DNA of 64,000 nucleotides, taken from the NCBI RefSeq assembly GCF_026745355.1, contig NC_079206.1, positions 27,712,117 to 27,776,116 of the forward strand, written 5' to 3'. The notes under the pieces are model-generated. The model ran no database searches. It worked only from the letters and a program-made list of their open reading frames with translations, and had not been told where the DNA came from. Source of the DNA: Beta vulgaris subsp. vulgaris (lineage: Eukaryota > Streptophyta > Magnoliopsida > Caryophyllales > Amaranthaceae). Below, in pieces: positions 45,285 to 57,525 of the stretch. The first letter of the stretch is position 1; each line of letters begins with the position of its first letter. The position numbers and the translations under genes were made by a program.

Positions 45285-45437
45285 TATTGGATAATATTAT
45301 ATTTACAGCGGATAATATTATATGTAAAGGGTAGAATGGTACTTTACTAGTCATAGTTCTGTATTGTAAATATTATATATATTGAGTGCCAGGTTAACCT
45401 ACTTTAGGTTAACACAATTATTCTCCACACTTGTACA
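45285..45437 (+). repeat. 5' LTR of the short-LTR copia element
   Basis: Starts TATTGGATAATATTATAT (TA in place of TG) and ends CACACTTGTACA. It is 21 bp longer than the 3' LTR because a GGATAATATTATAT segment is repeated near its start. Confidence 0.92.
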
Positions 45438-45449
45438 TGGTATCACAGC
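45438..45449 (+). promoter_or_regulatory. Primer-binding site, short-LTR copia
   Basis: TGGTATCACAGC directly abuts the LTR; one base differs from the usual TGGTATCAGAGC Met-tRNA site. Confidence 0.75.
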
Positions 45450-45850
45450 CTAGGTTTTTCTAAAAAAAAATTTCCTCTCACAAATAATATTTTTTTTTCC
45501 TGATCTTTCCTGATGGAATTTCCGGCCACCTCTTCCGCTTCAATGGTCGCCTAACCGCAGCCACCGCCGGCGTCGACCTCCGGTCCACCGTTGCCTCCGC
45601 CGGCAGTGACCACCGCTGCCACGCAGTCCTTTGGCCTCCTCTTTGCGCCGCCGACCCACCCCTATGCCGGCTCGTTCTTCTCGACACCGTGGCCTACATC
45701 CGGTCATGCCACGTCGGCCGTCGCCACGTCGCTGCACACCCACGCATCACCGGTCTCCTCGTTGTGAGTGTCCCCCGGTTTCCTCCCAGCTTTCCAGCCA
45801 CCACGCCATTCACGCCAACCGGCGCTGCCTAACCGGCCGTCTATTCTTCC
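45450..45850 (+). other. Leader of the short-LTR copia element, GC-rich
   Basis: Much richer in GC than its surroundings, with CCGCC/CCGGC clusters. Overlapping Arg/Pro-rich ORFs on both strands (45478-45930) reflect composition. A short ATG frame at 45513 stops after 13 codons. No domain recognised. Confidence 0.5.
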
Positions 45851-46264
45851 ATGCTATCGAACACTCCCGGCTTGCCATACAACGCCAACTCGGCGCCTTC
45901 CTTCACCCTTCCGCATTTATCGGCCCCTAATTTGACGAATCTGGTAACCATTACTTTATCCTCTCCTGAGGATTATCTTTTATGGAAAACGCAAATAACT
46001 TGGCTGCTGCTTTCTCATCAATTACTTGGCATTGTTGATGGTACTACTATTATTCCTCCTGCTACTGTACTTGATGAATCTGGTAATATTGTTCCTAATG
46101 TTCACTTTTATGAATATCTGCGTATTGATCAGCAAGTAAAATCATGAATTTGTGCTATTTTATCTCGTGATGTATTTGTGGACGTTCATGATTTGCACAC
46201 CTCTGTTGATATTTGGAATAGATTACAGTCTAGATTTATGCATGCCAGTATGGCTCGTTCTATG
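45851..46264 (+). pseudogene. gag N-terminal part, short-LTR copia
   Basis: From ATG 45851 the copia gag head is clear: 'LTNLVTITLSSPEDYLLWKT', then 'GIVDGTT'. A TGA at 46145-46147 stands where TGG would continue the frame. The frame then runs on ('SVDIWNRLQSRF', UBN2-type) to the Sirevirus insertion at 46270. Gag resumes at 56842 in the same frame. Confidence 0.85.
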
Positions 46265-46269
46265 GAATT

Positions 46270-47600
46270 TGTTGAACCCTAGTTTTGATGATGACAAAGA
46301 AACAAAGATGCAAACTAAGTAGTGAACTAATGAATTATTTAAGTGTATGATTTTTAAGGTATCAATGAAAGGAACTAGGAGAATACGAAGTCAAGGAAGA
46401 AGTCAAGAGAGGATTTCAAAGGCTAAGTAAAGAAGTTTCTATAAGTTGATACTGGAGCAAGCATTGGATCAAGAAGAATAAAAGCAAGGCGTTTTATTTT
46501 CTAGTTCCATTGTAAAGGAACAAAGTAAGGATGGTAAGGAACAGTGGCAGTTTTATTTGAGAATGAGAGTTTGTTCCTTTCTAAGGAACAAACTAAGTGG
46601 CACTAAGAAAATCTGTTAAAGGAACTTGATTTTAAAGGAACTAGACTTAGGCTGTGTAAAATAACGTACAATGTGTAAAATAATAGGAAATCAGTTTAAC
46701 TTAAGTGGAAATCAGTTTTTAAAGAAAATCTTTTAGAAAAGATTTTTTTTGGAAAAGATAAGAAAATATTATCCGGTTTTTAGAAAAATTTATTTAAAAG
46801 ATAATATTTTCTTAAAGATTAAAATTCATTTTAATAATAAAACTGTTTTGATATTTAAACTGATTTTCGGATAAAGCTCAAGAAACTCCTAATCTTTAGG
46901 AGTTGTGGCTAAAATATATCCACGTTCAAAATGAGATCATGGGATCATGGGACATGATGAGAACGTGTTCCTTAGGGGAAGGAACATCATGGGTTAATGG
47001 ACTTAACATGAACTCGATTTTAACTCCCACGTTCTTTGTGATTGTCACTATAAATATTAAAGTCTAAATAAGTTCCAGAGTGTCTGACTAAGTAATTAAG
47101 TGAGTTTAACTAATTAAGTGTCAGTGCCTTCATTCTCTCATAATAGCCATTTGTTCTTTGCTTTCTTACTCTAATTCCACTAAGCTTATTTCGATCAATT
47201 GTATTTTGGTTTTTGGGGTAAGGGAACTTTGAGTGAAGTTCTGTAAGAGAGAAGCTTTGAGTAAAGCTTGTATAGTGAGAGAAATTCGAGTGAAGTTGAG
47301 AGGAACTACTGTTAAGGGAACAGTGGTCAGGAACTTGAGTTTAGGAACTCAAGGTGTGGCTCGAGTTAGAATTAGGTTGTAACAAAGTTGTTTGGCCTAA
47401 TTAGTGAAAGAGTTGAGTTTAAAATCCCTAGTGGTCGAGGTTGTTTCTTCTTGTTGGGCCCAAGAAGTTTTTCCTCGTAAAAATCCCTTGTGTTCCTCTA
47501 GCTTGTTTATTCGTTTAAGTTTAAATTTCCGCAAAAAGTTACGTTTATTTCTACACCTACAATTCACCCCCCCTCTTGTAGTGTTCCTAGGGAAATAACA
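46270..47600 (+). repeat. 5' LTR of the Sirevirus-type element
   Basis: 1331 bp, TGTTGAACCCTAG ... GGAAATAACA. TATA-like CTATAAATAT at 47048-47057. Perfect 11 bp stem / 3 bp loop palindrome at 46569-46593. A short C run (about 47568-47575) near the end varies in length among the three copies. Confidence 0.93.
47048..47057 (+). promoter_or_regulatory. Probable LTR TATA box, Sirevirus-type
   Basis: CTATAAATAT, conserved at 56276-56285 in the 3' LTR and on the minus strand at 13621-13630. Confidence 0.5.
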
Positions 47601-47602
47601 AT

Positions 47603-47614
47603 TGGTATCAGAGC
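47603..47614 (+). promoter_or_regulatory. Primer-binding site, Sirevirus-type
   Basis: TGGTATCAGAGC two bases after the LTR, the initiator Met-tRNA site. Confidence 0.88.
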
Positions 47615-47665
47615 AAGAACTCACGTAAGATAGGAAACCCTATTGAGAAAAAGATCCAAGGAACA

Positions 47666-48543
47666 ATGAATACCACCGAGAAACTTGAGAAGGTTACTCC
47701 ACTCAAAGGCCTCCTATGTTCAATGGGAAGTACTACAACTACTGGAAGAACCGCATGGAGATATTCATCAAAGCTGAAAATTATCAGGTAAGGAGAGTCA
47801 TTGAAGTTGGTGATTTCGAAGTCACAACTACAAATGACAAAAATGAGATAACTCTAAAACCCATGAAGGAACTAATGAAGTCAAAACATCCAAAATTGAT
47901 TTACTTATGAATCAATATGAACTGTTCTGTATGAAATCTAAGAAAAGCATTCGAGACATGTTTACTCATTTTACTAACATTATTAATGAGTTGGCTTCTC
48001 TTGGAAAGTTTATTTCATCTAAGGAACAGGTTCGAAAGGTTCTTAGGAGTCTTCCTAAGGACAGATGGATGGCCAAGGTCACTGCTCTACAAGAAAAAAA
48101 GAATTCACTAAGTTTAACTTAGAACAGCTGGCAGGGTCACTTATGAATCATGAGCTTCACCTTGATACTGAATATGGTGAAAGCTCCAAATCAAAATCAA
48201 TTGCTCTCAAAGCGGATGATGAAGATGATTCGGATTCAGAAGAAGAAGAAGCAGCCCTCATGGTTCGAAAATTTCGAAAGATGTATAGGAACATGAAGAA
48301 TGGGAACTTCAAAGGTAAAACTAAGAAATTTTCTAACAAAGCTGCTTGTCATAAATGTGGTAGTACAGATCACTTCATCAAGGAATGTCCTCTTTGGGAA
48401 AATGACAAAACCAAAGAAAGGAACAACGCTTTGCTGAAAGGAACAAAGAATCAAAGGCACCTTTCTCTAAGGAAATGTGCGCAAAGCTATGATAGCTGCT
48501 TGGGGAGATTCAGAGACGGAAGAAGAAGAGGAACAACCAACTG
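47666..48543 (+). pseudogene. gag of the Sirevirus-type element
   Basis: ATG 47666 begins 'MNTTEKL', then a one-base loss moves the frame to 'MFNGKYYNYWKNRMEI' (47716-47910). Compared with the minus-strand copy at 12.6-12.8 kb, about 170 bp are missing at roughly 47858, which removes the 'AKQIWD' segment. Frames 47907-48122 and 48065-48544 follow, with 'SKEQVRKVLRSLPK', an acidic stretch and an intact knuckle 'CHKCGSTDHFIKECP' (48344-48390). Then out of frame. Not functional. Confidence 0.88.
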
Positions 48544-48769
48544 AAGAAACAACAAACCTTTGCCTCATGGCAAACACTGAGAAAAAGAAGATGAAGAAAA
48601 AGTTGAGGTAAGTCAACATGGTCTTGAGTCAGACTTAGATTGTAAAACTAGGCCTGAAATATATGATCTTCTTTATGATGCAATTCTTGAATGTAGAGAT
48701 GAACGTGAAAAACGTAAACAAACGGAACAAGCCTAAAGGTCTGCAAGGAACACATAGAATGGCTTCAAA

Positions 48770-51700
48770 AAATGAGAACAGATGTTGAAACAAGATTCTT
48801 TGATTTATTTGATAAAAACTTAAAAATCAAAGAATGTTATGAAAGTTTGAAAAATGAAAATTATCTAATTAATTTAGAGATTTCACACTTGAAGGAGTTT
48901 GTCCCTGTTCTGAGTTCCTTTGATATAAGATCAACTCCTTTGAAAGGATACAGATCTGAGATTGAAAATTTGAATAAAGAGAAAAATGTTTTAAAGGAAC
49001 AGATCTGTAGTCTTAAAAAGGAACTGGTTGTCGCAAGGAACAGAGGCAAAATCTGGAGTTCCTAAGTGGATTGAGAAACCACAGACCAAAAGGAAAGAAG
49101 GTCTTGGTTTTGAAAACTACAAGAAAAGGAACAAGACAAAAAAATATGTTGATCTACCTAGTGATAAATTTTGTATGTATTGTCGAAAGGTAGGTCATTA
49201 CATAAATCATTATCAACTAAAATCTGAGATGATTGGCAAAAATGTGAAAATAAGTAAGAAAAAATGGGTTGTCAAAACAAATCCTAGTCAAGAACAGGAA
49301 CCCACGAAAGATGGGGTTCCTACAACTAACAACTAGTTGATTTTTGCAGGTTGGAGTGAGGGGGAACAACACATGGTATCTCGATAGTGGTTGTTCCAAG
49401 CACATGACAGGAGACAAAACTAAGTTTCTCTCACTCACAACCTATGAAGGTGGAAGTGTAACATTTGGTGACAATAAGAAAGGTAACATAGTTGCCATGG
49501 GTAAGGTTGGTAAGTCACCACTACACTCCATTGAAAATGTATTTTTAGTTGAAGGTCTAAAACATAATTATTAAGTATTTCTCAATTCTGTGACAAGGGA
49601 AATACTGTAAAATTTGATAAAGAAAAATGCTTGATCATCAACATTAAAACTAAGAAGGTTATCTTGGAAGGAACAAGGAAAGGGAACACATACATTGTGG
49701 ATCTTGACCTTGTTCCTCAAATCAATTTAACTTGTCTTAGTGTTATTGAAGATGATTCACTTCTTTGGCACAAGCGTCTAGGACATGCTAGCTTTTCATT
49801 ACTTGAGAAACTTAGATCAAAAGATCTTGTTTTAGGATTACCATCCATAAAATTTCATATTGATCAAGTTTGTGATGCATGTGCACGAGGTAAGCAAGTA
49901 AGATCCTCTTTCAAATCTAAAACGATTGTAAGTACCACTAAACCATTAGAATTAATTCATATGGACTTATGTGGACCCATGAGAATTCAAAGCAGAAGTG
50001 GAAAGAGGTATGTACTTGTATTGTAGATGACTACTCTAGGTATACTTGGGTTATTTTTCTCTCTAGTAAAGATGAAACTTATGATGAGTTCCTTGTCTTT
50101 GCTAAAAGAGTTCAAACTTGAGTGGTCATAAAATAATGCACATTAGATCAGATCATGGCAAAGAATTCGAAATTATAAATTTGATGACTTAAGCAGAGAT
50201 AATGGCCTAGATCATAATTTTTCTGCCCCTAGAACACCACAACAAAATGGTGTTGTAGAAAGGAAAAATAGAACTTTGGAGGAAATGTCTAGAACCATGT
50301 TAATTGCTAGTGAGCTTCCAAGGAACTTTTGGGCTGAAGCTGTTAATACTGCTTGTCACATAATTAATCGTGCCATGATGAGACCTATCATTAATAAAAC
50401 TCCTTATGAACTTTATTTTGGAAAGAAACCAAATATCACCTATTTTAGAACATTTGGCTGCAAGTGTTATGTGCATAATAATGGAAAAGATAATCTTGGA
50501 AAATTTGATGCAAGGAGTGATGAAGCAATATTTTTAGGATACTCTTCACATAGTAAAGCTTATAGAGTATATAACAAGAAAACTATGTGTGTTGAAGAAA
50601 GCATTCACGTAATCTTTGATGAATCTGACAAATACAATCCAAGCATACAGGTTGATGACTATGAGATTGGGTTGGTACAACCAAGTGAGAAAAATGCAGA
50701 TTCACAAGAAGAAGAAGAAGTGAAAGAGGAAAGGAACGAGGAATTTAAAAATAACATCATGAGTTCCTGTTCCTCTAGGAGGAGAAGATGTTTCTGTTCC
50801 TCAAAATGAAGGAACAGAGTCCACCGAGGCTAACAGAGGAACAACTGATCAGAGTTCCTCATCTACTCAAGGAACTCATGAGGAACAACATGTTCCTATA
50901 AGAGAGTTTCAACCAAAACCTTGGAGACAACAAAAGTCACATCCAATGGAACTCATAATCAGCGACATATCCAAAGGTACGCAAACTAGATCTCAGTTAA
51001 GGAACTTTTGTGCATTTCATGCGTTCCTATCAATGATGGAACCAAGAAATCATGAAGAAGCCTTAACTGACTCTGATTGGATTACTACTAGCAAGCTGAA
51101 TTAAATGAGTTTGAAAGAAACAAGGTATGGCATCTAGTTCCCTCATCTAAACAACAAAAAGTAATTGGCTTAAAGTGGGTGTTTAGAAACAAACTAGATG
51201 AATATGGAACCATTGTCAGGAACAAAGCTAGACTTGTAGTAAAAGGTTATAATCAACAAGAAGGAATAGATTATGAAGAAACCTTTGCTCCTGTAGCTAG
51301 ATTAGAAGCCATTAGAATTTTAATTGCATTTGCTGCTTACATGGGATTTAAACTATATCAAATGGATGTTAAGTGTGCATTTCTAAATGGCTATCTAAAT
51401 GAAGATGTATATGTTGAACAACCCCCAGGCTTTGAAAATAATAATCTCCCAAATCATGTCTACAAGCTTGATAAAGCTCTTTATGGGTTAAAACAAGCAC
51501 CTAGATCATGGTATGAGAGATTATCAAAGTTCCTTTTAGAAAACAATTTTAAAAGAGGAAAGGTTGATAAAACCTTGTTCCTAAAATCTAAAGGAACTGA
51601 CATTTTGCTTGTTCAAATATATGTTGATGACATCATATTCGGAGCTACTAATGAAACATTTGCAAAGAATTCTCAAGTCTCATGAGTAATGAATTTGAAA

Positions 51701-52563
51701 TGAGTATGATGGGTGAGTTAAATTTCTTTCTTGGATTACAAATCAAAACAAACTGAAAAGGGAATAATTGTTCACCAACAAAAATACATAAAGGAACTAT
51801 TAAAGAAATATGGCCTCGAAAACTCAAAGATAAATCACACTCCTATGGGAACTTCAACTAGATTAGATGAAGACTCCATAGGAACAAGTGTTGATCAAAC
51901 AAAATATAGAGGAATGATTGGTTCACTTTTGTATCTAACTGCTAGTCGTCCAGACATAGCTTTCAGTGTTGGTTTGTGTGCTAGATTTCAAGCAAATCCA
52001 AAAGAGTCTCACCTTACTGCTGTGAAGAGAATTCTTAGATATCTTAAAGGAACAGATGATCTTGGACTCTACTATCCAAGAAGTGATACATTTGAGCTAA
52101 AAGGATATGCAGATGCAGATTATGCTGGAGATCTTGTAAATAGGAAAAGCACCTCAGGTATGGCACAATTCCTTAGTCATAGTTTAGTTTCTTGGAGTAC
52201 CAAGAAACAAAACACAGTTGCTTTATCCACTGCTGAAGCAGAATATGTAGCACTGCTGCATGTTGCTCTCAAATGCTTTGGATAAAACAACAACTTAGTG
52301 ACTATGGAATAAACTTTGATTGTGTTCCTATTTATTGTGATAATACTAGTGCTATTAGTATTTCTAAAGATCCAGTGCATCATTCTAGAGTTAAACATAT
52401 ACATATCAGACATCACTTTTTAAGAGAAAATGTTGAAAAAGGTTTGATTAAACTTGAGTTTTGTCAAACTGAGAATCAGATTGCTGATATACTAACTAAG
52501 CCTTTGCAAAGAGATAGATATGAAAAATTAAGGCTTGAGTTAGGGTTAATAAAAATTAAGTGA
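48770..52563 (+). pseudogene. pol of the Sirevirus-type element
   Basis: Starts with a Lys/Glu-rich, probably helical section (48772-49065). A second knuckle-like 'FCMYCRKVGHYINHY' (about 49174-49218) lacks the last Cys. Protease is 'WYLDSGCSKHMTGDKTKF' (49377). The pre-integrase zinc segment is 'LWHKRLGHASF' (about 49765) with 'CDACARGK'. The integrase core includes 'TPQQNGVVERKNRTLEEM' (50235-50290). RT (51179-51685) has '[20 protein letters not shown]' and an intact YVDD ('[11 protein letters not shown]'). RNase H has 'DADYAGDLVNRKSTSG' and 'QIADILTKPLQRDRYEKL'. At least six shifts separate these (for example 50027, 50120-50220, 50810, 51685, 52285). Frame ends at 52563. Confidence 0.9.
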
Positions 52564-55460
52564 TTGTTCCTATGTCATTCCCCCATGTTTGAATCAATTT
52601 GAGTGACTTTGTGTGCTAAAAATAATTGTGTTTAATTGCCTAAGACCATTGCAAATTGGAATGTTACAAAACATAAACATGAATTCAAAGGAATTAAACA
52701 ACTCACAAATGTCACATAATACTCCCTTACTGTTCCTAAGGTAAGAAACATGCATGATATGAAGGAATATTGATATGTAGCATTAGTTGTTCCTATAGCA
52801 CAAGTTCCTTAGCATTTATTTTCTTTCCAAAAATTAAAACTCATAAAAATCAAAAATCAAAAATCCCAAAATAAGGAATCAGATTTAATTAAATCTTGAT
52901 TCTCATTTATCATCCTTTTGTTTTCTTTTTCTTTTTCTTTTTAATTGTTTCATTTTTTTCCCGCATGTCAAAGACACTCTTACATGCAACTCCCTCTTTA
53001 ATTCATCATTTAAGAAACCGTGTTCCTCCAACCTTTCATCTTTGCCACTGCTGAAAACTCTTCACACCTCTTCACAATCCATAAAAACCACAACTCTACT
53101 CAAACATGGCAAGAACCTCACGCAACTCTCCTTTTCCAATCAAAAATCCAACTCCTCAAAAATGGAAAATTCTCCTTCTCCTACCAAAACCCTTGAAATC
53201 GACCAAATCAAGAAACCCCATAAATGAACAACAATTAGAATCTCCAAGAAGGAGCATGCGAGAAGAAAATTAATTGGGGAAGATGATGAAGAAGAAACCC
53301 CGGAACAAACTCAGGGGGAAGAAGAATGTCACGCCTGTTCCTTCCAAAGGAACTGTTCTTCTTCTTCCAAGAAACGGGTTGAAGAAGCGAATCTAGGTAT
53401 GTATTGGGTTTTTGTGTAGATCTAGAATGGGCAAATAAAGTAGAATTTCATGAATTAACACCATTCTAAAGGAACAGGATGGAATTCTTTTTGAATTCGC
53501 TTTAACAATGCACTTGTTCCTTTAGCAATGGATGAATTTTGCGAATTTTACAATGTGATGGACTTTGCACAACTGAGGTTAGGGAAAGAAAATTAAGTTT
53601 AATCAAGCCACATTGGGAAAGTTTGGGAAGTTCCTTGCAAAGGAACGATTTATATTTTAAACGGAAAGGAACTGTTTCTTTTCCGAATTTTCCTCAGGAC
53701 AAAATTGTGAATTTTTGGAGGAACTGCTGGTCAAACAAATAAATCATAACCTACTCTCTCCTCTTCACAAATTTTGTCAACTTGTATGGAGGGCACTCAT
53801 TCCTTGCACTGAAAAGAGGAATGATGACATGTGTTATATGTTATGCCTAGACCACCACATTCAAATCAATTCCTTCTCTCTTTATCCAACATCTTACCAC
53901 TGTATTGAGAATCACTGTGTTATTGGTATGGAGCCTTGATTACATCTCTCCTTCATCACTTTGAAGTGAGACTACGGATGGCCTACTTAGGAGTCAAACA
54001 AGGGAACATCTTGAATGAGAAGACTCTTAATGGACTTGGATCTTTCTGTCCAAGAAGGAGTACTCATTCAAGGGAGAATAGCTCCTAGTTCCTCAAGCAA
54101 AGGAAAATGCTAAGGTTGAAATTGAGGAACAAGATGATGATGTTATTTGGAGGAACATTCCTAAGCCGGAGGAACCTAAACCAAAGAGGCGCAAACACAT
54201 AGCCAAAAAGCCTACCCTCCTGTTCCTAGAGAGTGAGGAAGAGCAATCGTTTGAAAATTGCTCATTCTGTTTCTGTTCCTTCAACAAGGACTCCCCTTTA
54301 GTCCTTTCTATGCGGAGGAACAGGAACACTCACTCTCAAGGAACCCACTCCACCAACATCACCAAACTCTCTGTTCCTTTCACAAAACAACCTCCATTTC
54401 TCCCTCATCCTTTTTGTTCCTTCCAGTTTTGAGCAGATTAAGGATGAAATAACAGGACCTAACCCTTTTGCTTCCACCTCCACAACTCTTCCACCAACAC
54501 CACCATTTCTTCCTCCCATTTACAACCCTTCTCCATCTGTTTCCACTCCCGGAACTGATGATCCTTCAACCAACCTCTCCAGTTCCTCCACAAAACCCTA
54601 TTCTGCCTCTGGTTCCAAGGGTAAGGAACAAGTTTCTTCGAATGAATGTAGCTGGGTTAATGATGTTTGTCTTCCGGCACAACATATGATAAAATTCTAT
54701 AATCACCTACACTGGACTTTGGATGCTAAAACTGACAAATGCTAAGTCTTATGAAGATTCTAAGTGATACGGTGATTGCGCAACAAAAGAAGATGGATAC
54801 TATGGCCCTAGCCTTGGAGGAGTTGAAGGAACAGTTGGACACAATCATGGGGAGGTAATGAAGAAGCTGGAGGATGTGGTTGAAGAAGAGATTGTAGAGG
54901 AACACCATTCCCCTTCCCTTTCTTAGTTTTTTGTTCCTGTTTCCTTTTCAAGGAACAAGACTTTTGTTTAGTCCTTTTCTTTTCCTTTCTTTGTTTTTGT
55001 TTTGAACAAGTGCTATATATAAACAATGACTTTTGCTATTATGTCTGTGTTTGTGACTATTTATGCATAATTTCTTCCTTGGAATGGCTAGTATTATGTG
55101 ATTGATGTTTGAGCAAGTTTACTCTTTGAAATTCTAACTTAACCAACAATGGTGCTTGCATATGGTCTTAAGGTGTTAAACCAATGCATCAATACACGCA
55201 GAGTCTATTCTTTTTGAGGATGACAAAGGGGGAAAGTTTTAAGGAACAAACTGATATATAATCTGAAAAATTTAAAAAAATATTAAAAATTAAAAATAAA
55301 AAAATAAAAATAGGTTAAGGTAAATGAAAAATCAAAATTCAAACATTAAGTAACTTACTTAATTGTGTTTTATTTTTCATTTTCTTCTTTATTGTTTTAT
55401 CGTCTTCATTCACTTATATTATTTGTTATTGCCTTAGTTTGTACCTTTGTTGTCATCATC
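52564..55460 (+). pseudogene. Region between Sirevirus pol and 3' LTR, with eroded env-like ORF
   Basis: 2.9 kb, positioned where Sireviruses carry an env-like ORF. A start 'MARTSRNSPFPIKNPTPQKW' occurs at 53106. Further pieces in other frames (53539-53742, 53715-53939) and a Pro/Ser/Thr-rich stretch (54258-54700) suggest one eroded reading frame to about 54860. No convincing transmembrane or coiled-coil part can be read. GTTCCTT / AAGGAAC units are very frequent. The rest (54920-55460) is AT-rich and ends in the polypurine tract AAAAAGGGGGAAATT. Confidence 0.55.
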
Positions 55461-55474
55461 AAAAAGGGGGAAAT
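55461..55474 (+). promoter_or_regulatory. Polypurine tract, Sirevirus-type
   Basis: AAAAAGGGGGAAAT(T) lies immediately upstream of the 3' LTR start at 55475. Confidence 0.8.
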
Positions 55475-56836
55475 TGTTGAACCCTAGTTTTGATGATGAC
55501 AAAGAAACAAAGATGCAAACTAAGTAGTGAACTAATGATTATTTAAGTGTATGATTTTTAAGGTATCAATGAAAGGAACTAGGAGAATACGAAGTCAAGG
55601 AAGAAGTCAAGAGAGGATTTCAAAGGCTAAGTAAAGAAGTTTCTATAAGTTGATACTGGAGCAAGCATTGGATCAAGAAGAATAAAAGCAAGGCGTTTTA
55701 TTTTCTAGTTCCATTGTAAAGGAACAAAGTAAGGATGGTAAGGAACAGTGGCAGTTTTATTTGAGAATGAGAGTTTGTTCCTTTCTAAGGAACAAACTAA
55801 GTGGCACTAAACGAATCTGTTAAAGGAACTTGATTTATAAAGGAACTAGACTTAGGCGTGCTGTAAAATAATGGTACAATAATGAATTGAGTAAGTCATG
55901 CCTAAATAATAGGAAATCAGTTTACTTAATGAAAATCAGTTTTAAATAGAAAATCTTTTTAAGAGAAAAGATTTTGTTTTTCGAAAAAGATAAGAAAATA
56001 TTATCCGGTTTTATGAAAAGTTTATTTAAAAGATAATATTTTCTTAAAGATTAAAATTCATTTTAATAATAAAACTGTTTGTATTTAAACTGATTTTCGG
56101 ATAAAGCTCAAGAAACTCCTAATCTTTAGGAGTTGTGGCTAAAATATATCCACGTTCAAAATGAGATCATGGGATCATGGGACATGATGAGAACGTGTTC
56201 CTTAGGGGAAGGACATCATGGGTTAATGGACTTAACATGAACTCGATTTTAACTCCCACGTTCTTTGTGTTGTCACTATAAATATTGAAGTCTGAATAAG
56301 TTCCAGAGTGTCTGACTAAGTAATTAAGTGAGTTTAACTAATTAAGTGTCAGTGCCTTCATTCTCTCATAATAGCCATTTGTTCTTTGCTTTCTTACTCT
56401 AATTCCACTAAGCTTATTTCGATCAATTGTATTTTGGTTTTTGGGGTAAGGGAACTTTGAGTGAAGTTCTGTAAGAGAGAAGCTTTGAGTAAAGCTTGTA
56501 AGAGTGAGAAAACTTCGAGTGAAGTTGAGAGGAACTACTGTTAAGGGAACAGTGGCTCAGGAACTTGAGTTTAGGAACTCAAGGTGTGGCTCGAGATTAG
56601 AATTAGGTTGTAACAAAGTTGTTTGGCCTAATTAGTGAAAGAGTTGAGTTTAAAATCCCTAGTGGTCGAGGTTGTTTCTTCTTGTTGGGCCCAAGAAGTT
56701 TTTCCTCGTAAAAATCCTTGTGTTCCTCTAGCTTGTTTATTCGTTTAAGTTTAAATTTCGCAAAAAGTTACGTTTATTTCTACACCTACAATTCACACCC
56801 CCCCCCCCTTCTTGTAGTGTTCCTAGGGAAATAACA
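55475..56836 (+). repeat. 3' LTR of the Sirevirus-type element
   Basis: 1362 bp copy of 46270-47600. It has a longer segment around 55855-55905 (the 5' copy is shorter there), a longer C run (about 56797-56808) and the same palindrome at 55773-55797. Ends GGAAATAACA, followed by TSD GAATT. Confidence 0.93.
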
Positions 56837-56841
56837 GAATT

Positions 56842-57525
56842 AAAGGGTCGTTTAACTCGTATTAAAACGACTGATTCCCAAACAATGGATGGTTATTTAA
56901 GGGAAATAAAGGTTATTGCTGATTCTCTTGCTACTATACAATGCCTTGTGTCAAATCAGGATTTAGTTTAGTATACACTTTTTGGTCTGGATCGGGATTC
57001 TGAATATGATCATATTGTTACTACCTTGTTGCATTATCCATTCCCTATTAGTTTCGATGATCTAAGGCCTAATTTGCTCCTTCATGAACAATGATTGAAA
57101 AATTCGAGGGATGGATCGGATTCCTCCTCTCATCATGCCTTACTTGTTGTTCAATCTACTGGTTCTGGATCAAGTTCCTGCACCAAGTCTAACTCTGGCG
57201 GGAGGAATCAGGGAAGAATTAATAGGAACTGTGGGGGTAATAATAATCTTGGTGGTAACAATAATCAGAATGGTCGTGGTAATACTGGTGGAAATGGGGG
57301 AAATAATAATTCTCGTGGTTCTGGACACAACAACACCAACAATGCTAATCGGGGACGCTCCAATGGTATGAGTAAATATTCTAACATTTCATCCTATAGT
57401 ATGCCTTTCCTAGATTATATTACTAATGATTTGTCGTCTGCAGGGAGTAATACATCAAGTAGCAATGTAAACTCTACCCCTACTTATGATACTTGTGGTT
57501 TATGTTGGTTTCCAGGTCATTAAGT
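56842..57525 (+). pseudogene. gag C-terminal part, short-LTR copia
   Basis: Continues gag from 46269 after the Sirevirus insertion ('KGRLTRIKTTD', 'QTMDGYLREIKVIADSLA'). Stops occur at about 56968 (TAG) and 57092 (TGA), where CAG and CGA are plausible originals. An Asn/Gly-rich RNA-binding-like stretch (57185-57350) is followed by a knuckle-like 'CGLCWFPGH' ending in TAA near 57523. Confidence 0.82.

Larger units (their letters stand above)
46270..56836 (+). mobile_element. Sirevirus-type Ty1/copia element
   Basis: 10567 bp, LTRs 46270-47600 and 55475-56836, TSD GAATT (46265-46269, 56837-56841). Long gag-pol with a 'WYLDSGCSKHMTG' protease, a copia integrase, RT and RNase H, and a long region between pol and the 3' LTR (52564-55474), as in Sireviruses (SIRE/Maximus). 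The whole element is unusually rich in GGAAC/GTTCC. Gag, integrase, RT and RNase H are broken by shifts. A minus-strand fragment of the same family lies at 11881-14225. Confidence 0.93.

Noticed and set aside
45478..45930. Arg/Pro-rich ORFs as a host gene first exon
   Set aside because: Several overlapping frames on both strands in a GC-rich leader of the copia element; no splice signals or domain evident.
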